Source: Lachnospiraceae bacterium UBA3820
GTDB taxonomy: Bacteria > Bacillota > Clostridia > Lachnospirales > Lachnospiraceae
Direction of reading: 5' to 3'
DNA length: 45,411 nucleotides
Assembly (NCBI GenBank): GCA_002369325.1
Contig: DFDU01000109.1
Coordinates: forward strand, 1-45,411
Within the stretch, counting starts at the first letter, position 1. Every line of letters begins with the position of its first letter. The translations under genes and the position numbers were made by a program. Below are positions 17,611 through 26,514 of this stretch, piece after piece. The notes below the pieces were generated by a model. It was not told where the DNA came from and did not search any database. It saw only the letters and a program-made list of their open reading frames with translations.

Positions 17611-18996
17611 ATGGATGAAAAGCGTAGTTCTTTCTCAAGCTCGCTTGGATTTGTAATCGCGGCTGCAGGAAGTGCAGTAGGACTTGGTAATATTTGGAGG
17701 TTTCCGTATCTTGCGGCAAAGGATGGCGGAGGAATTTTCCTTGTTGTATATCTTGTGCTTGCACTTACTTTTGGATTTACACTTCTTATAACCGAGGTAA
17801 GTATAGGACGTAAGACAAAGCAAAGTCCGCTTACAGCATATGGAGTTCTTCATAAAAAATGGAAAGGTCTCGGTGTTATCGCTGTTATTGTTCCGTTTAT
17901 GATACTTCCATATTACTGTATCATAGGTGGATGGGTACTTAAATATTTTGTGGCTTTTGCAACAGGAAATGGATTGGAAGCGGCAGAAGATGGATATTTC
18001 AAAGGATTTATAACAGACGTTAATGCACCTATTATTTTTAATGTTATATTCCTTGGTGCTACTATCTTTGTAATTTATAAGGGAGTTAATAAGGGTATTG
18101 AAGCTTTGTCCAAGATACTTATGCCTATTCTTCTGATACTTGTTATAGGTGTTGCTGTTTTTTCACTTACCATTAAGAACGGTGAGACAGGAAGAACAGG
18201 TCTTGAAGGTTTTATGGTTTATGTTGTTCCTGATGTATCGGGAATGGGAGTTAAGGACTTCTTTATAGTAATCATGGATGCTATGGGTCAGCTCTTTTAC
18301 AGTATAAGTGTTGCCATGGGTATTATGGTTGCATATGGTTCATATTTCAAGGATGAGAATAACCTTGTTAAGTCTGTAAACCAGATAGAGATATTTGATA
18401 CCTTAGTAGCATTTCTTGCAGGTGTTATGATTATTCCTGCCGTATATGTATTTATGGGTAAGGAAGGTATGACCGGAGGCCCCGGACTAATGTTTATAGT
18501 TATTCCTAAGGTGTTTGCTCAAATGGGCAGAATAGGAAATGTTCTTGGAGCAGCATTCTTCCTTATGGTACTTTTTGCGGCGCTTACAAGCTCTATATCA
18601 GTCCTTGAGGCAGTCGTGTCAAGTCTTATGGATCAATTCAAGATAAGCAGACGTAAGGCGACAATTACGGAAGGTGGTATAGCTCTTGTAATCGGAACGA
18701 TTATATGTCTTGGATATAACAAGCTGTTCTTTAATATCAAGCTTCCTAACGGATCGGATGCACAGCTTCTTGATATATTTGATTATATAAGTAATAATAT
18801 TCTTATGCCAATTGTGGCAATCGGAACATGTATACTTATAGGCTGGGTTGTTAAACCTAAGACTATTATAGATGAGGCAACCAAGAACGGAGAGAGATTC
18901 GGACGTAAGGCTTTATACATAGCCATGGTAAAAGTCGTAGCACCAATCCTGTTAATTGTATTATTACTCGGAGCATTCGGAGTATTCGGAAAATAA
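17611..18996 (+). CDS. Na+-dependent amino-acid transporter, NSS (SNF) family
   Basis: This 461-residue polytopic protein has about 11 predicted membrane segments. The TM1 signature is complete: SLGFVIAAAGSAVGLGNIWR, with the unwound substrate/Na+ site, followed by FPYLAAKDGGG. TM6 and TM8 regions MGQLFYSISVAMG and FAALTSSISVLEA are also typical of the bacterial LeuT/TnaT/MhsT group. It should import a neutral or aromatic amino acid driven by the Na+ gradient across the cell membrane; the specific substrate is not deducible. It stands alone between two terminators, so it is probably a single-gene transcript. Confidence 0.92.
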   Translation: MDEKRSSFSSSLGFVIAAAGSAVGLGNIWRFPYLAAKDGGGIFLVVYLVLALTFGFTLLITEVSIGRKTKQSPLTAYGVLHKKWKGLGVIAVIVPFMILPYYCIIGGWVLKYFVAFATGNGLEAAEDGYFKGFITDVNAPIIFNVIFLGATIFVIYKGVNKGIEALSKILMPILLILVIGVAVFSLTIKNGETGRTGLEGFMVYVVPDVSGMGVKDFFIVIMDAMGQLFYSISVAMGIMVAYGSYFKDENNLVKSVNQIEIFDTLVAFLAGVMIIPAVYVFMGKEGMTGGPGLMFIVIPKVFAQMGRIGNVLGAAFFLMVLFAALTSSISVLEAVVSSLMDQFKISRRKATITEGGIALVIGTIICLGYNKLFFNIKLPNGSDAQLLDIFDYISNNILMPIVAIGTCILIGWVVKPKTIIDEATKNGERFGRKALYIAMVKVVAPILLIVLLLGAFGVFGK

Positions 18997-19075
18997 TAAG
19001 AACACGGATTGTAACCAACCGGATATCTATTATATTAATGAACTGAAACAGAACAAAAATAAAACATAATCAGAA

Positions 19076-19157
19076 AAAACAGCCCCATACAAGTGCTAAG
19101 CATAGCGTCAAGTCCAACGTGCTATGCGGGTACTTCGTATGGGGCTGTTTTATTTCG
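19076..19157. terminator. Long bidirectional terminator between the symporter and citrate synthase
   Basis: A perfect 15-bp outer stem (AAAACAGCCCCATAC at 19076-19090 and its complement at 19137-19151) is flanked by A- and T-rich runs on both sides, so it can stop transcription from both convergent genes. The interior is also structured: AAGT/ACTT continues the stem, and GCATAGC at 19100-19106 pairs with GCTATGC at 19120-19126. The roughly 76-nt nested hairpin is larger than a usual terminator. Confidence 0.85.
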
Positions 19158-19162
19158 TCCTT

Positions 19163-20527
19163 TTATCTGTCTGCAATAGGTATATATTCACGTTCTTCTG
19201 CAATAGACATATATGCAGGTCGTATAATTTTATTTACATTTATAAGCTCTTCTATACGGTGGGCACTCCAACCGGCTATTCTTGCTACCGCAAATAACGG
19301 AGTAAAAAGCTCGGCGGGAATATTGAGCATGCTGTAGACAAAACCGCTGTAGAAATCGACATTTGGACTGACACCCTTATATATTTTTCGCTTTTCGGCT
19401 ATTACTTCTTTAGCAGCCTGAGCAACATTTACATATAATTGATATTCATCCTCGCGATTTTTTTCTTTGGCAAGCTTGCCTACAAATTTTCCGAATATGG
19501 TGGCACGCGGGTCGGAAATTGAATATACCGCATGTCCCATACCGTATATAAGTCCGGATTTGTCAAAGGCTTTTTTATCAAGTATGTCGCAAAGGTAATC
19601 GCGAATCTGGCCTTTATCTTCCCAGTTGGTAACATTATCTTTTAAGTCATCAAACATTTGTTTTACCTTTACATTGGCACCGCCGTGCTTAGGTCCCTTT
19701 AATGAGCAAAGAGAAGCAGCTACGGAAGAGTAGGTATCTGTTCCTGATGATGTTACTACATGGGTTGTGAAGGTTGAATTGTTTCCGCCTCCATGCTCTG
19801 CATGAAGTACGAGGGCAAGATCCAAAACCTTTGCCTCCAGCTCTGTATATTGTTTGTTTTTTCTTAAAAGACGTAAAAAGTTTTCGGCAGTTGAAAGCTC
19901 AGCCTTGGGATTATGTATATAAAGTCCTCTGCCTAATTCATAGTGTCTGTAAGCAAGATATGAATATACTGCAAGAGACGGGAAGTTTGCGATAAGCTCA
20001 ATACTTTGTCTTAAAACATTAGGTATACTGATGTCCGATGCATTTGTATCGAATGAACTCAGGTTAAGAATACTTTTTGCAAGTGAATTCATTATGTCCC
20101 TGCTTGGGGTTCTTAATATAATATCCCTGACAAAGTTGGAAGGCAATGAGCGGTATGAACCGAGGAGTTCATTAAATTCATGCAGTTTTTCCATTGTCGG
20201 AAGCTCACCGAATAATAAGAGATAAACAGTTTCTTCGTAACCGAAACGATCCTCGTTTGAAAAACCTTTAACAAGATTATTTATGTTTATTCCGCGATAA
20301 TACAACTCACCGTCTATCGGAACAAGTTCACCGTCAACATTTTTATATGCATTTATGGTTGAAATGTCGGTAAGTCCCGTAAGAACGCCGCGCCCGTCTA
20401 AATCTCTTAATCCTCTTTTTACTTTGTATCTGGTATATAATTCCTGATCGATAATATCATTTGCCTGACATTTTTTTGCTAACTCACGAAAAATTGGAGT
20501 AACAGCAGAATATTCATTTTGATTCAT
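19163..20527 (-). CDS. gltA: Citrate synthase
   Basis: This 454-residue enzyme condenses oxaloacetate and acetyl-CoA to citrate. The catalytic residues of the type II/methylcitrate-synthase fold are visible: His in HAEHGGGNNSTF, His in YGMGHAVYSISDPR and Asp in NVDFYSGFVY, with GPKHGGAN binding CoA. The N-terminal part (RGLRDLDGRGVLTGLTDIS) is the extended form common in Clostridia. A 2-methylcitrate synthase is the only close alternative, but no prp genes are near. It is divergent from the hydrogenase and convergent with the symporter; its own promoter lies at 20558-20587. Confidence 0.93.
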   Translation of the reverse strand: MNQNEYSAVTPIFRELAKKCQANDIIDQELYTRYKVKRGLRDLDGRGVLTGLTDISTINAYKNVDGELVPIDGELYYRGININNLVKGFSNEDRFGYEETVYLLLFGELPTMEKLHEFNELLGSYRSLPSNFVRDIILRTPSRDIMNSLAKSILNLSSFDTNASDISIPNVLRQSIELIANFPSLAVYSYLAYRHYELGRGLYIHNPKAELSTAENFLRLLRKNKQYTELEAKVLDLALVLHAEHGGGNNSTFTTHVVTSSGTDTYSSVAASLCSLKGPKHGGANVKVKQMFDDLKDNVTNWEDKGQIRDYLCDILDKKAFDKSGLIYGMGHAVYSISDPRATIFGKFVGKLAKEKNREDEYQLYVNVAQAAKEVIAEKRKIYKGVSPNVDFYSGFVYSMLNIPAELFTPLFAVARIAGWSAHRIEELINVNKIIRPAYMSIAEEREYIPIADR

Positions 20528-20557
20528 TTAATCACATCCTTACTTATTACAGAAAAT

Positions 20558-20587
20558 AATATACCATATATTTGACATGTTTGGCAA
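20558..20587 (-). promoter_or_regulatory. Promoter of citrate synthase
   Basis: On the reverse strand, TTGCCA (20582-20587) and TATATT (20558-20563) are separated by 18 bp, with a TGG extension next to the -10. Confidence 0.55.
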
Positions 20588-20662
20588 TTTTTTCTTGTTT
20601 TTCTTTTCAAAAAGTTAAAATTTTTATACCATAAATTCTCATTAAAAATGCTTATATTGATG

Positions 20663-20691
20663 TTGCATAAATTGTAAAATCATAATAAAAT
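20663..20691 (+). promoter_or_regulatory. Putative promoter of the hydrogenase gene
   Basis: TTGCAT at 20663-20668 and TAAAAT at 20686-20691 are spaced 17 bp apart, about 70 bp before the start codon. Confidence 0.45.
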
Positions 20692-20760
20692 ATAGTCGTT
20701 AAAATTAATAAAATAATAAGGAAAACCGTATATATAAACAAATAAAGGAGAAACCTGGAT

Positions 20761-22230
20761 ATGATTACCAACGATGAGGGAATAGTACATTTAAAACATC
20801 AGATAATTGAGGAAGTTGCAAAACTTGCGTGGGAGGATAATTTAAATGAGGAGTCCAAGGAGGAGCTTGTTTACAGGATTATTCCGGGTCCTAAGGCTCT
20901 AAACCGTTGTTGTGTCTATAAGGAAAGAGAACTGGTTCGTCAGCGTATACGTCTTGCGGAAGGTCTTTGCCCGACACCCGAGGCAGAGAGTGATAATGTG
21001 ATACAGATACTTAAGCCGGCATGTGAAGAGTGTCCGATATCGGCATATACGGTAACGGATAATTGTCGTCTTTGTGTAGGAAAGCCTTGTCAGAGCTCAT
21101 GTAATTTCGGAGCAATTTCCATAGGACATCATCGTTCACATATAGATGCCTCAAAGTGCAAGGAATGTGGAAAATGTGCTGCAGCCTGTCCTTATTCGGC
21201 TATAGCACACCTTGAAAGACCTTGTAAAAAGGCGTGCCCTACCGGTGCGATTACATATGATGAAAACGGACTTTGCAAGATTGATGAGAAAAAATGTGTC
21301 CAGTGCGGTCATTGCATACATGCATGTCCTTTCGGGGCTATTTCATCAAAGTCTTATCTCGTGGATATAATAAAGGAAATAAAAGCCGGTAAAGAGGTTA
21401 TAGCCATGTGTGCACCGGCTACCGAGGGACAGTTCGGAAGCGATATAAGCATGGCATCAATAAAAGCAGGGCTTATGGAAATGGGATTTGCCGATATGGT
21501 TGAGGTAGGACTTGGCGGTGATATGACTGCTGCATATGAGTCTCTTGAATGGAAAGAAGCCTTAGAGGAAGGTCGCAAAATGACTACATCATGCTGTCCT
21601 GCATTTATAAATATGATGAGAAGACAATTCCCTGATTTATTTGATAATAATATGTCAACGACAGTATCGCCTATGTGTGCAATTTCAAGATATTTAAAGC
21701 ATACTCATCCCGGTTGCGTTACCGTCTTTGTCGGACCTTGTATAGCAAAGAAGGCAGAGTCACAGGATAAATCCGTTCCGGATAATGCAGATTATGTAAT
21801 GACATACGGTGAGTTTAGAGCATTGCTTCGATCAAGAAATATTGAACTTAAGCCTGTAGATGAAAACTATCAGGAGGCTTCGGTTTGGGGTAAGAGATTT
21901 GCAGCATCGGGAGGTGTTGCAAATGCAGTCCTTGAGTGTATGAACGAGAGAGGAATCGATACATCGGATATCAAGCTTAAAAAATGCGCAGGCGGAGATG
22001 AATGTAAAAAGACTTTGCTTTTACTTAAAGCAGGCAAACTGGAAGAAGATTTTGTAGAAGGTATGATGTGTTCGGGAGGTTGCGTAGGCGGACCTTCAAA
22101 GCATAAAACCGAAGTAGAGACAATGCGCGCAAGAGAAGCTCTTCTTGCAAAGGCAGATAAGAGAAGTGTTCTTGAAAACTTGAAGCAATATCCTATGGAT
22201 GAGTTTTCAATGTTTAGGGATGGACATTGA
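20761..22230 (+). CDS. Monomeric [FeFe] hydrogenase, group-B type, with four-cluster-like ferredoxin region
   Basis: The 489-residue protein has an N-terminal cysteine-rich region (CEECPISAY, NCRLCVGKPCQSSC, CKECGKCAAACPYSA, CVQCGHCIHACPFGA) with several [4Fe-4S] sites, then the H-cluster domain. The three hydrogenase motifs appear in group-B form: TSCCPAFINMMRR, VGPCIAKKAES and EGMMCSGGCVGGP. All four expected H-cluster cysteines are present. Known [FeFe] hydrogenases interconvert protons, electrons and H2; group B has been less characterised. No HydE/F/G maturases or NADH-dehydrogenase-type subunits are adjacent. The protein is soluble and probably coupled to ferredoxin. The ribosome site is AAAGGAG. 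Confidence 0.87.
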   Translation: MITNDEGIVHLKHQIIEEVAKLAWEDNLNEESKEELVYRIIPGPKALNRCCVYKERELVRQRIRLAEGLCPTPEAESDNVIQILKPACEECPISAYTVTDNCRLCVGKPCQSSCNFGAISIGHHRSHIDASKCKECGKCAAACPYSAIAHLERPCKKACPTGAITYDENGLCKIDEKKCVQCGHCIHACPFGAISSKSYLVDIIKEIKAGKEVIAMCAPATEGQFGSDISMASIKAGLMEMGFADMVEVGLGGDMTAAYESLEWKEALEEGRKMTTSCCPAFINMMRRQFPDLFDNNMSTTVSPMCAISRYLKHTHPGCVTVFVGPCIAKKAESQDKSVPDNADYVMTYGEFRALLRSRNIELKPVDENYQEASVWGKRFAASGGVANAVLECMNERGIDTSDIKLKKCAGGDECKKTLLLLKAGKLEEDFVEGMMCSGGCVGGPSKHKTEVETMRAREALLAKADKRSVLENLKQYPMDEFSMFRDGH

Positions 22231-22257
22231 TATTTGCTTTTTTGATAAGGTGGTTTT

Positions 22258-23187
22258 ATGAGTACTAAGGAAAACGTTCTTAAAGCTTTGGAAGAAAAAA
22301 AGGGTAGTTTTATTTCCGGAGAGGAGCTTGCGGGAAAGCTGGGTTTATCCAGAAATTCGATTTGGAAATCCGTAAGGGACTTAAGGAAAAACGGTTATGA
22401 TATTGAATCCGTTACAAATAAAGGATATAGCTTAAATATAGATAGTGATATTATCTCGATTCAGGGTATTGCCACATATTTGTCTCATAAAGAGCTTATG
22501 AAAGATATCGAGGTATATGACGAAATTGCTTCCACAAGCTTGATGGCTAAGGAAAGGGTAGTGCTAAAACAGCTTGACAGAAGAGTAATTGTGGCTAAAA
22601 AACAAACCGATGGTCAGGCTCACAGACAAAAAAGTTTTTCATCTCCTGACGGAGGTGTATATTTGAGTATAATTATTAACCCCGATAATATAAAAAATAC
22701 CAATCTGCCGATATTGGCAGCCGTTATTGTATCTGATGTTCTGGAAAATGATGTTTTTTTGGGTTCTGGGAATACAGATAACAATAATGATATCATAGGC
22801 ATAGAATGGATAAACAGTATATATAAAGGAAATGAAAAAATCAGCGGGATTTTAACCGAGAGTATTTCGGATATGGAAACAGGAGAGATAAGTTCATATA
22901 TACTTGGAATAGGAATAAATTATAAGCTTTCAAACAAAAACAAAACGATAGCTAAAATAATTGAAAAGATTTTTTATGTTAATGAATATTACAGCGATGA
23001 CATAATAATCGATAAATATCAAAAGAGACTTATGCATATTAATAAAAGAGTGAAATTTACACTTTACGGAGAGAAAAAAGATGAGTTTTATGCAGTGATA
23101 CTCGGAATGGATAATAGCGGAAAGCTTATTGTGAAAAAAGATGACGGAACAAAACTATATCTGGATAAAGGATTTTTGGCTGTATGA
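22258..23187 (+). CDS. birA: BirA-like biotin operon repressor/biotin ligase with divergent active site
   Basis: The 309-residue protein has an N-terminal winged helix (about 4-62, SGEELAGKLGLSRNSIWK) and a ligase core ending in the SH3-like C-terminal domain (GKLIVKKDDGTKLYLDKGF). Length and architecture fit bifunctional BirA. However, core residues are unusual: the biotinyl-AMP loop, normally GRGRRG, reads GQAHRQ at 119-124, the conserved KWPND-type motif reads EWINS at 183-187, and STN near residue 92 reads STS. KISGILTE is intact. It may be a weak or modified ligase, or mainly a regulator. It overlaps the next gene by 4 bp (ATGA). Confidence 0.8.
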   Translation: MSTKENVLKALEEKKGSFISGEELAGKLGLSRNSIWKSVRDLRKNGYDIESVTNKGYSLNIDSDIISIQGIATYLSHKELMKDIEVYDEIASTSLMAKERVVLKQLDRRVIVAKKQTDGQAHRQKSFSSPDGGVYLSIIINPDNIKNTNLPILAAVIVSDVLENDVFLGSGNTDNNNDIIGIEWINSIYKGNEKISGILTESISDMETGEISSYILGIGINYKLSNKNKTIAKIIEKIFYVNEYYSDDIIIDKYQKRLMHINKRVKFTLYGEKKDEFYAVILGMDNSGKLIVKKDDGTKLYLDKGFLAV

Positions 23188-24332
23188 AAAAAAGATTAAC
23201 TTCCTATCGGTTAACAATTATTATCATGGCATCTCTAGGTGTTTTTCTTAATTTGCTGGCATGTATAAGAGCTTTTTGCGATTTTTATGCCGACAATATA
23301 TATGGCTTTATTTGTGATTTTTTAGGGAAAATAATGGATGTTTTTCCGTTTGCTGTCGGAGAGATACTCATGTATCTTTTTTCATTGGCTTTATTTATGT
23401 CGATTGTATTTTCATCCCTGTATATTTTTTTACGTAAAAAAACAATATATAAGAAATTTTATGTGTGCTATATGAAAAGCATACTAATGATTTTTGTTTC
23501 GGTATTCTTACTTTATACACTTAATTGGATTATTCCGTTTCGAAGCAGTATATTAAGTGACAAAAATCTTGGAAGAAATGCATATACAAGAGCATATACG
23601 GTAGATGAAATCGAAACTTTAAGAAATTATATGGTAGAAAATGTAAATGAAGCATCAAAGCAGGTTGAGCGTGATGAAGACGGACATATAATCTATATGG
23701 ATTATGAATTGGTTCGAAATGAAATAGCAAAATCCATGAAGGAGCTTTCCGAAGATTATCCGAGGCTTAAAGGCTATTATCCGGATATGAAAACAGCTCT
23801 TTGTTCTACAGCTCTTGAGTGGATGGGTATAGCGGGATATAATTATCCGTATACGATGGAGGCAACTTATAACAAATATATTACTAAACTCGGTTATCCT
23901 GCGATATATGCACATGAAATAAGCCATCATCACGGATATTATCAGGAGGATGAGGCAAATTTTTTAAGCTATCTGGGTTGTATAAATTCCGACAATAAAT
24001 ATATTCAATATTCCGGGTATATTGATGCGTTTTATTATCTCGATGAAGCATATTTTGATACGTTGCTTAATGTTTTCGGGAAAGAAGAAGCTATGGAAAT
24101 ATATAAGCAACAAACGAAGCTGAAAAAACAGGTATATACCGATTTGGTTGAGGCATCAAAGGAAGCCGAAGACAGATATAATAAGGACGACCATCCTATG
24201 GAAAAGCTTTCCGAAACAGTTGAAAAAACTTCTGAAAAGGGCTGGGAAATGCATGAAAAAATGCTTTCGGAAAACTATTATGATGATGTTGTGGGGCTTT
24301 TACTTTATTATTATGACGGAAAGCTTTATTGA
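23184..24332 (+). CDS. DUF3810-family membrane protein with zincin-type motif
   Basis: The 382-residue protein has three N-terminal membrane helices (about 9-32, 52-75 and 90-115) followed by a large extracytoplasmic or cytosolic domain. That domain contains HEISHHHGYYQEDEANF at about 244, the HExxH-plus-ED pattern expected of a metallopeptidase-like zincin and typical of DUF3810. The function of the family is not known to me; proteolysis is inference. Its start overlaps the birA stop by 4 bp, so translation is probably coupled, though the two families have no obvious functional link. Confidence 0.75.
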   Translation: MKKRLTSYRLTIIIMASLGVFLNLLACIRAFCDFYADNIYGFICDFLGKIMDVFPFAVGEILMYLFSLALFMSIVFSSLYIFLRKKTIYKKFYVCYMKSILMIFVSVFLLYTLNWIIPFRSSILSDKNLGRNAYTRAYTVDEIETLRNYMVENVNEASKQVERDEDGHIIYMDYELVRNEIAKSMKELSEDYPRLKGYYPDMKTALCSTALEWMGIAGYNYPYTMEATYNKYITKLGYPAIYAHEISHHHGYYQEDEANFLSYLGCINSDNKYIQYSGYIDAFYYLDEAYFDTLLNVFGKEEAMEIYKQQTKLKKQVYTDLVEASKEAEDRYNKDDHPMEKLSETVEKTSEKGWEMHEKMLSENYYDDVVGLLLYYYDGKLY

Positions 24333-24421
24333 CATATAAATAGATATAAAATAAAATGTATTTGTTTTGTTTGAAATAAATAATATAAACTAAAGGGTAA
24401 ATCAGATAAGGAAAAAGTGAT

Positions 24422-25264
24422 ATGGAAAGTGGAAGAAGCGAAGTTATTATTAATAAACTTATTGATATGATAGAAAACGGTCAGGGCGTACCTCTTGCGG
24501 CCGGAAAGGTTATGGTAAATAAAGACGAAACCGCTCTTATGCTAAGAGAATTAAAGAGTATTGTGGAGGGTGAATTAAAGGTATACAGAGAGGTTAATGA
24601 CAGAAAGGGTAAGATCATTAACGATGCCAAGAAAGAGGCGGAAGAGATAGTTTATGAGGCTGAAAAAAGTGCCAGCCGGATCAGAGTTACAAAACATGTA
24701 TCTTCTGTCGGAACAGGATTTAGGGCGTCGGATCTGGATTCGGATGAAAAAGCCGCTTTAAGAACGGCAAGCGATATATATGCGGCGTCATTAATATATA
24801 CGGATGAGATGCTTACGGAGGTTAATGATGTTATCGCACAGGCATATGATATAATAAACAACCAATATGGAAGAATGGTCGAAACACTTGAAGAGAAGGC
24901 TAAGCTTGTTTCCGATAATAAAGCAGAGCTTATGGCAAGTCTCAAAGAACTCAGCAAAGAAGAAAGATATACTCAGATTCTTGATTTAAGCCAGCTTTTG
25001 TCACTCGAATTATACAGAGAAAGAGAAAAAGCAAGAGAGCTTGAAAAAAACGGAAGCTATCAGATGGAAATGCAGCTTGAAATCGGAGAGGATGTAACAC
25101 AGGAAGAAACGAAGGAAGATAAACAGGAAGAGACACATGAAAAGATGCGGCAGGAAACCCGGGAAGAAAAAAATGCCGGATCATTTGTTAATAAGCTTAA
25201 AGCAATGGCTGACAGAAAAGAGGAGCATCCTGAACCTGAAACAGACATAGAGGAAATAAAATAA
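24422..25264 (+). CDS. Coiled-coil protein of unknown function
   Basis: The 280-residue soluble protein is very rich in Glu, Lys and Ala. An N-terminal helix-rich part (about 30-90, with KKEAEEIVYEAEKSASRI) and a second helical stretch (about 150-230) look like coiled coils. The C-terminal 70 residues are a charged, low-complexity tail with repeated EET and REE patterns. The first 60 residues (EVIINKLIDMIENGQGVPLA) resemble Clostridial proteins loosely annotated as ATPase-subunit or DivIVA-like, but I cannot confirm either. It stands between the DUF3810 gene and metF on the same strand. Confidence 0.55.
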   Translation: MESGRSEVIINKLIDMIENGQGVPLAAGKVMVNKDETALMLRELKSIVEGELKVYREVNDRKGKIINDAKKEAEEIVYEAEKSASRIRVTKHVSSVGTGFRASDLDSDEKAALRTASDIYAASLIYTDEMLTEVNDVIAQAYDIINNQYGRMVETLEEKAKLVSDNKAELMASLKELSKEERYTQILDLSQLLSLELYREREKARELEKNGSYQMEMQLEIGEDVTQEETKEDKQEETHEKMRQETREEKNAGSFVNKLKAMADRKEEHPEPETDIEEIK

Positions 25265-25308
25265 TTATATTAAAATAAGCAAATATTATTTATGATTTAG
25301 GAGACATT

Positions 25309-26163
25309 ATGATTAAGGATAAGTATAATAAAAAAACAGTTTTTTCGTGTGAGGTTTTTCCGCCTAAAAGAAATGATGATATATATGATATTTTTAAAAC
25401 TCTTGATGAGATTAAATTATTAAATCCGGATTTTATCAGTGTTACATATGGAGCCGGAGGAAGCAACAGTAAAAAAACAGCTACAATTGCAGCATATATT
25501 CAAAATATTTGTGAGGTTGAGGCTCTGGCCCATATGACCGCCGTGGGACTGGATGAGAATTCACTTACCGAATTGCTTGATGAATTAAATAAAAAGCAGG
25601 TTCATAATGTACTTGCATTAAGAGGTGATAAGCCTCGTGCCATGACAGATGAAGAATTTAATAGCAGATATTATAAACATGCTTCGGATCTGATCAGGGT
25701 TATAAAGGAAAAAAGTGATATGTTTATCGCTGCTGCATGCTATCCTGAGGTTCATCCGGAATCCGGGTCACGAGAAGAGGATATAAACTATTTGAAGCTT
25801 AAAGCAGACCTTGGTGTTGATTGCTTTATTACACAGATGTTTTTTGATAATGATATCTTATACAGATTTATTGAGGATATAAGAAAAGCAGGAATAAATG
25901 TACCTGTTCATGCGGGAATAATGCCTATAACAAAGGTTAATCAGCTTGGTACAAGTGTTTCTCTTTCCGGTTCATCAGTACCTAAGGAACTTTCGAATCT
26001 TATCGCTAAATATGCCGAGGACCCTGAAGGTATGAAAAAGGCAGGTACGGAGTATGCAATAAATCAGGTATCCGACCTTATCAAACACGGAGTGGAAGGA
26101 ATCCACATCTATTCCATGAACAAAGCGGATATAACAACCGAAATCTACAACGCAGCTTTCTAA
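25309..26163 (+). CDS. metF: 5,10-methylenetetrahydrofolate reductase
   Basis: This 284-residue flavoprotein makes 5-methyl-tetrahydrofolate for methionine synthesis and, in acetogens, the methyl branch. Typical features are the TIM-barrel start SCEVFPPKRNDD, ISVTYGAGGSN, ALRGDKP, AACYPEVHPES, and TQMFFDND with PVHAGIMPI, which line the FAD and folate sites. The ATG at 25309 has AGGAGAC upstream. No methionine riboswitch or T-box is seen in the short upstream gap. Three bases after the stop the large foldback element begins. Confidence 0.95.
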   Translation: MIKDKYNKKTVFSCEVFPPKRNDDIYDIFKTLDEIKLLNPDFISVTYGAGGSNSKKTATIAAYIQNICEVEALAHMTAVGLDENSLTELLDELNKKQVHNVLALRGDKPRAMTDEEFNSRYYKHASDLIRVIKEKSDMFIAAACYPEVHPESGSREEDINYLKLKADLGVDCFITQMFFDNDILYRFIEDIRKAGINVPVHAGIMPITKVNQLGTSVSLSGSSVPKELSNLIAKYAEDPEGMKKAGTEYAINQVSDLIKHGVEGIHIYSMNKADITTEIYNAAF

Positions 26164-26184
26164 TCCCTGTTCCTCACCCCATGG

Positions 26185-26476
26185 CTGATATAAAGAATTC
26201 AACCGGCAGGATTAAATTTTTATAATAACGACGTAAATAAAACACAGTGGGTATCTATAACGTGTCATCAATTAGCTAAATCAGAGCACTCAATTCTTGA
26301 TATTTGCATGAAATTGATAAACTCGCTTTCGCTCAAACATATCAATTTCAAAGCAAATTTCTGCGAATTATCGTTTCTGATTTAACGCTAATCGGACAAT
26401 GTTATATTTACCCACTGTGTTTTTCTTTACGTCATATTTTAAGTTACAAACCTGCCGGTTAAACTCTTTATATCAG
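26185..26476. repeat. Hairpin A of foldback copy 1
   Basis: The two arms (starting CTGATATAAAG and ending CTTTATATCAG) are complementary with scattered mismatches over about 135 bp each. The centre is a 108-bp core from TAAATCAG (26277) to CTGATTTA (26384), with inner stem GAAATTGATA/TATCAATTTC and tip CTCGCTTTCGCTC at 26322-26334. Confidence 0.9.
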
Positions 26477-26477
26477 C

Positions 26478-26512
26478 AGCTTGAATCAGCACAAATTGTG
26501 CTGTTTCAAGCT
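26478..26512. repeat. Central small hairpin C of foldback copy 1
   Basis: AGCTTGAA pairs with TTCAAGCT and AGCACAA with TTGTGCT around a tiny loop. The counterpart in copy 2 (42304-42336) has A-T pairs where this one has G-C, a compensatory change. Confidence 0.8.
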
Positions 26513-26514
26513 AT

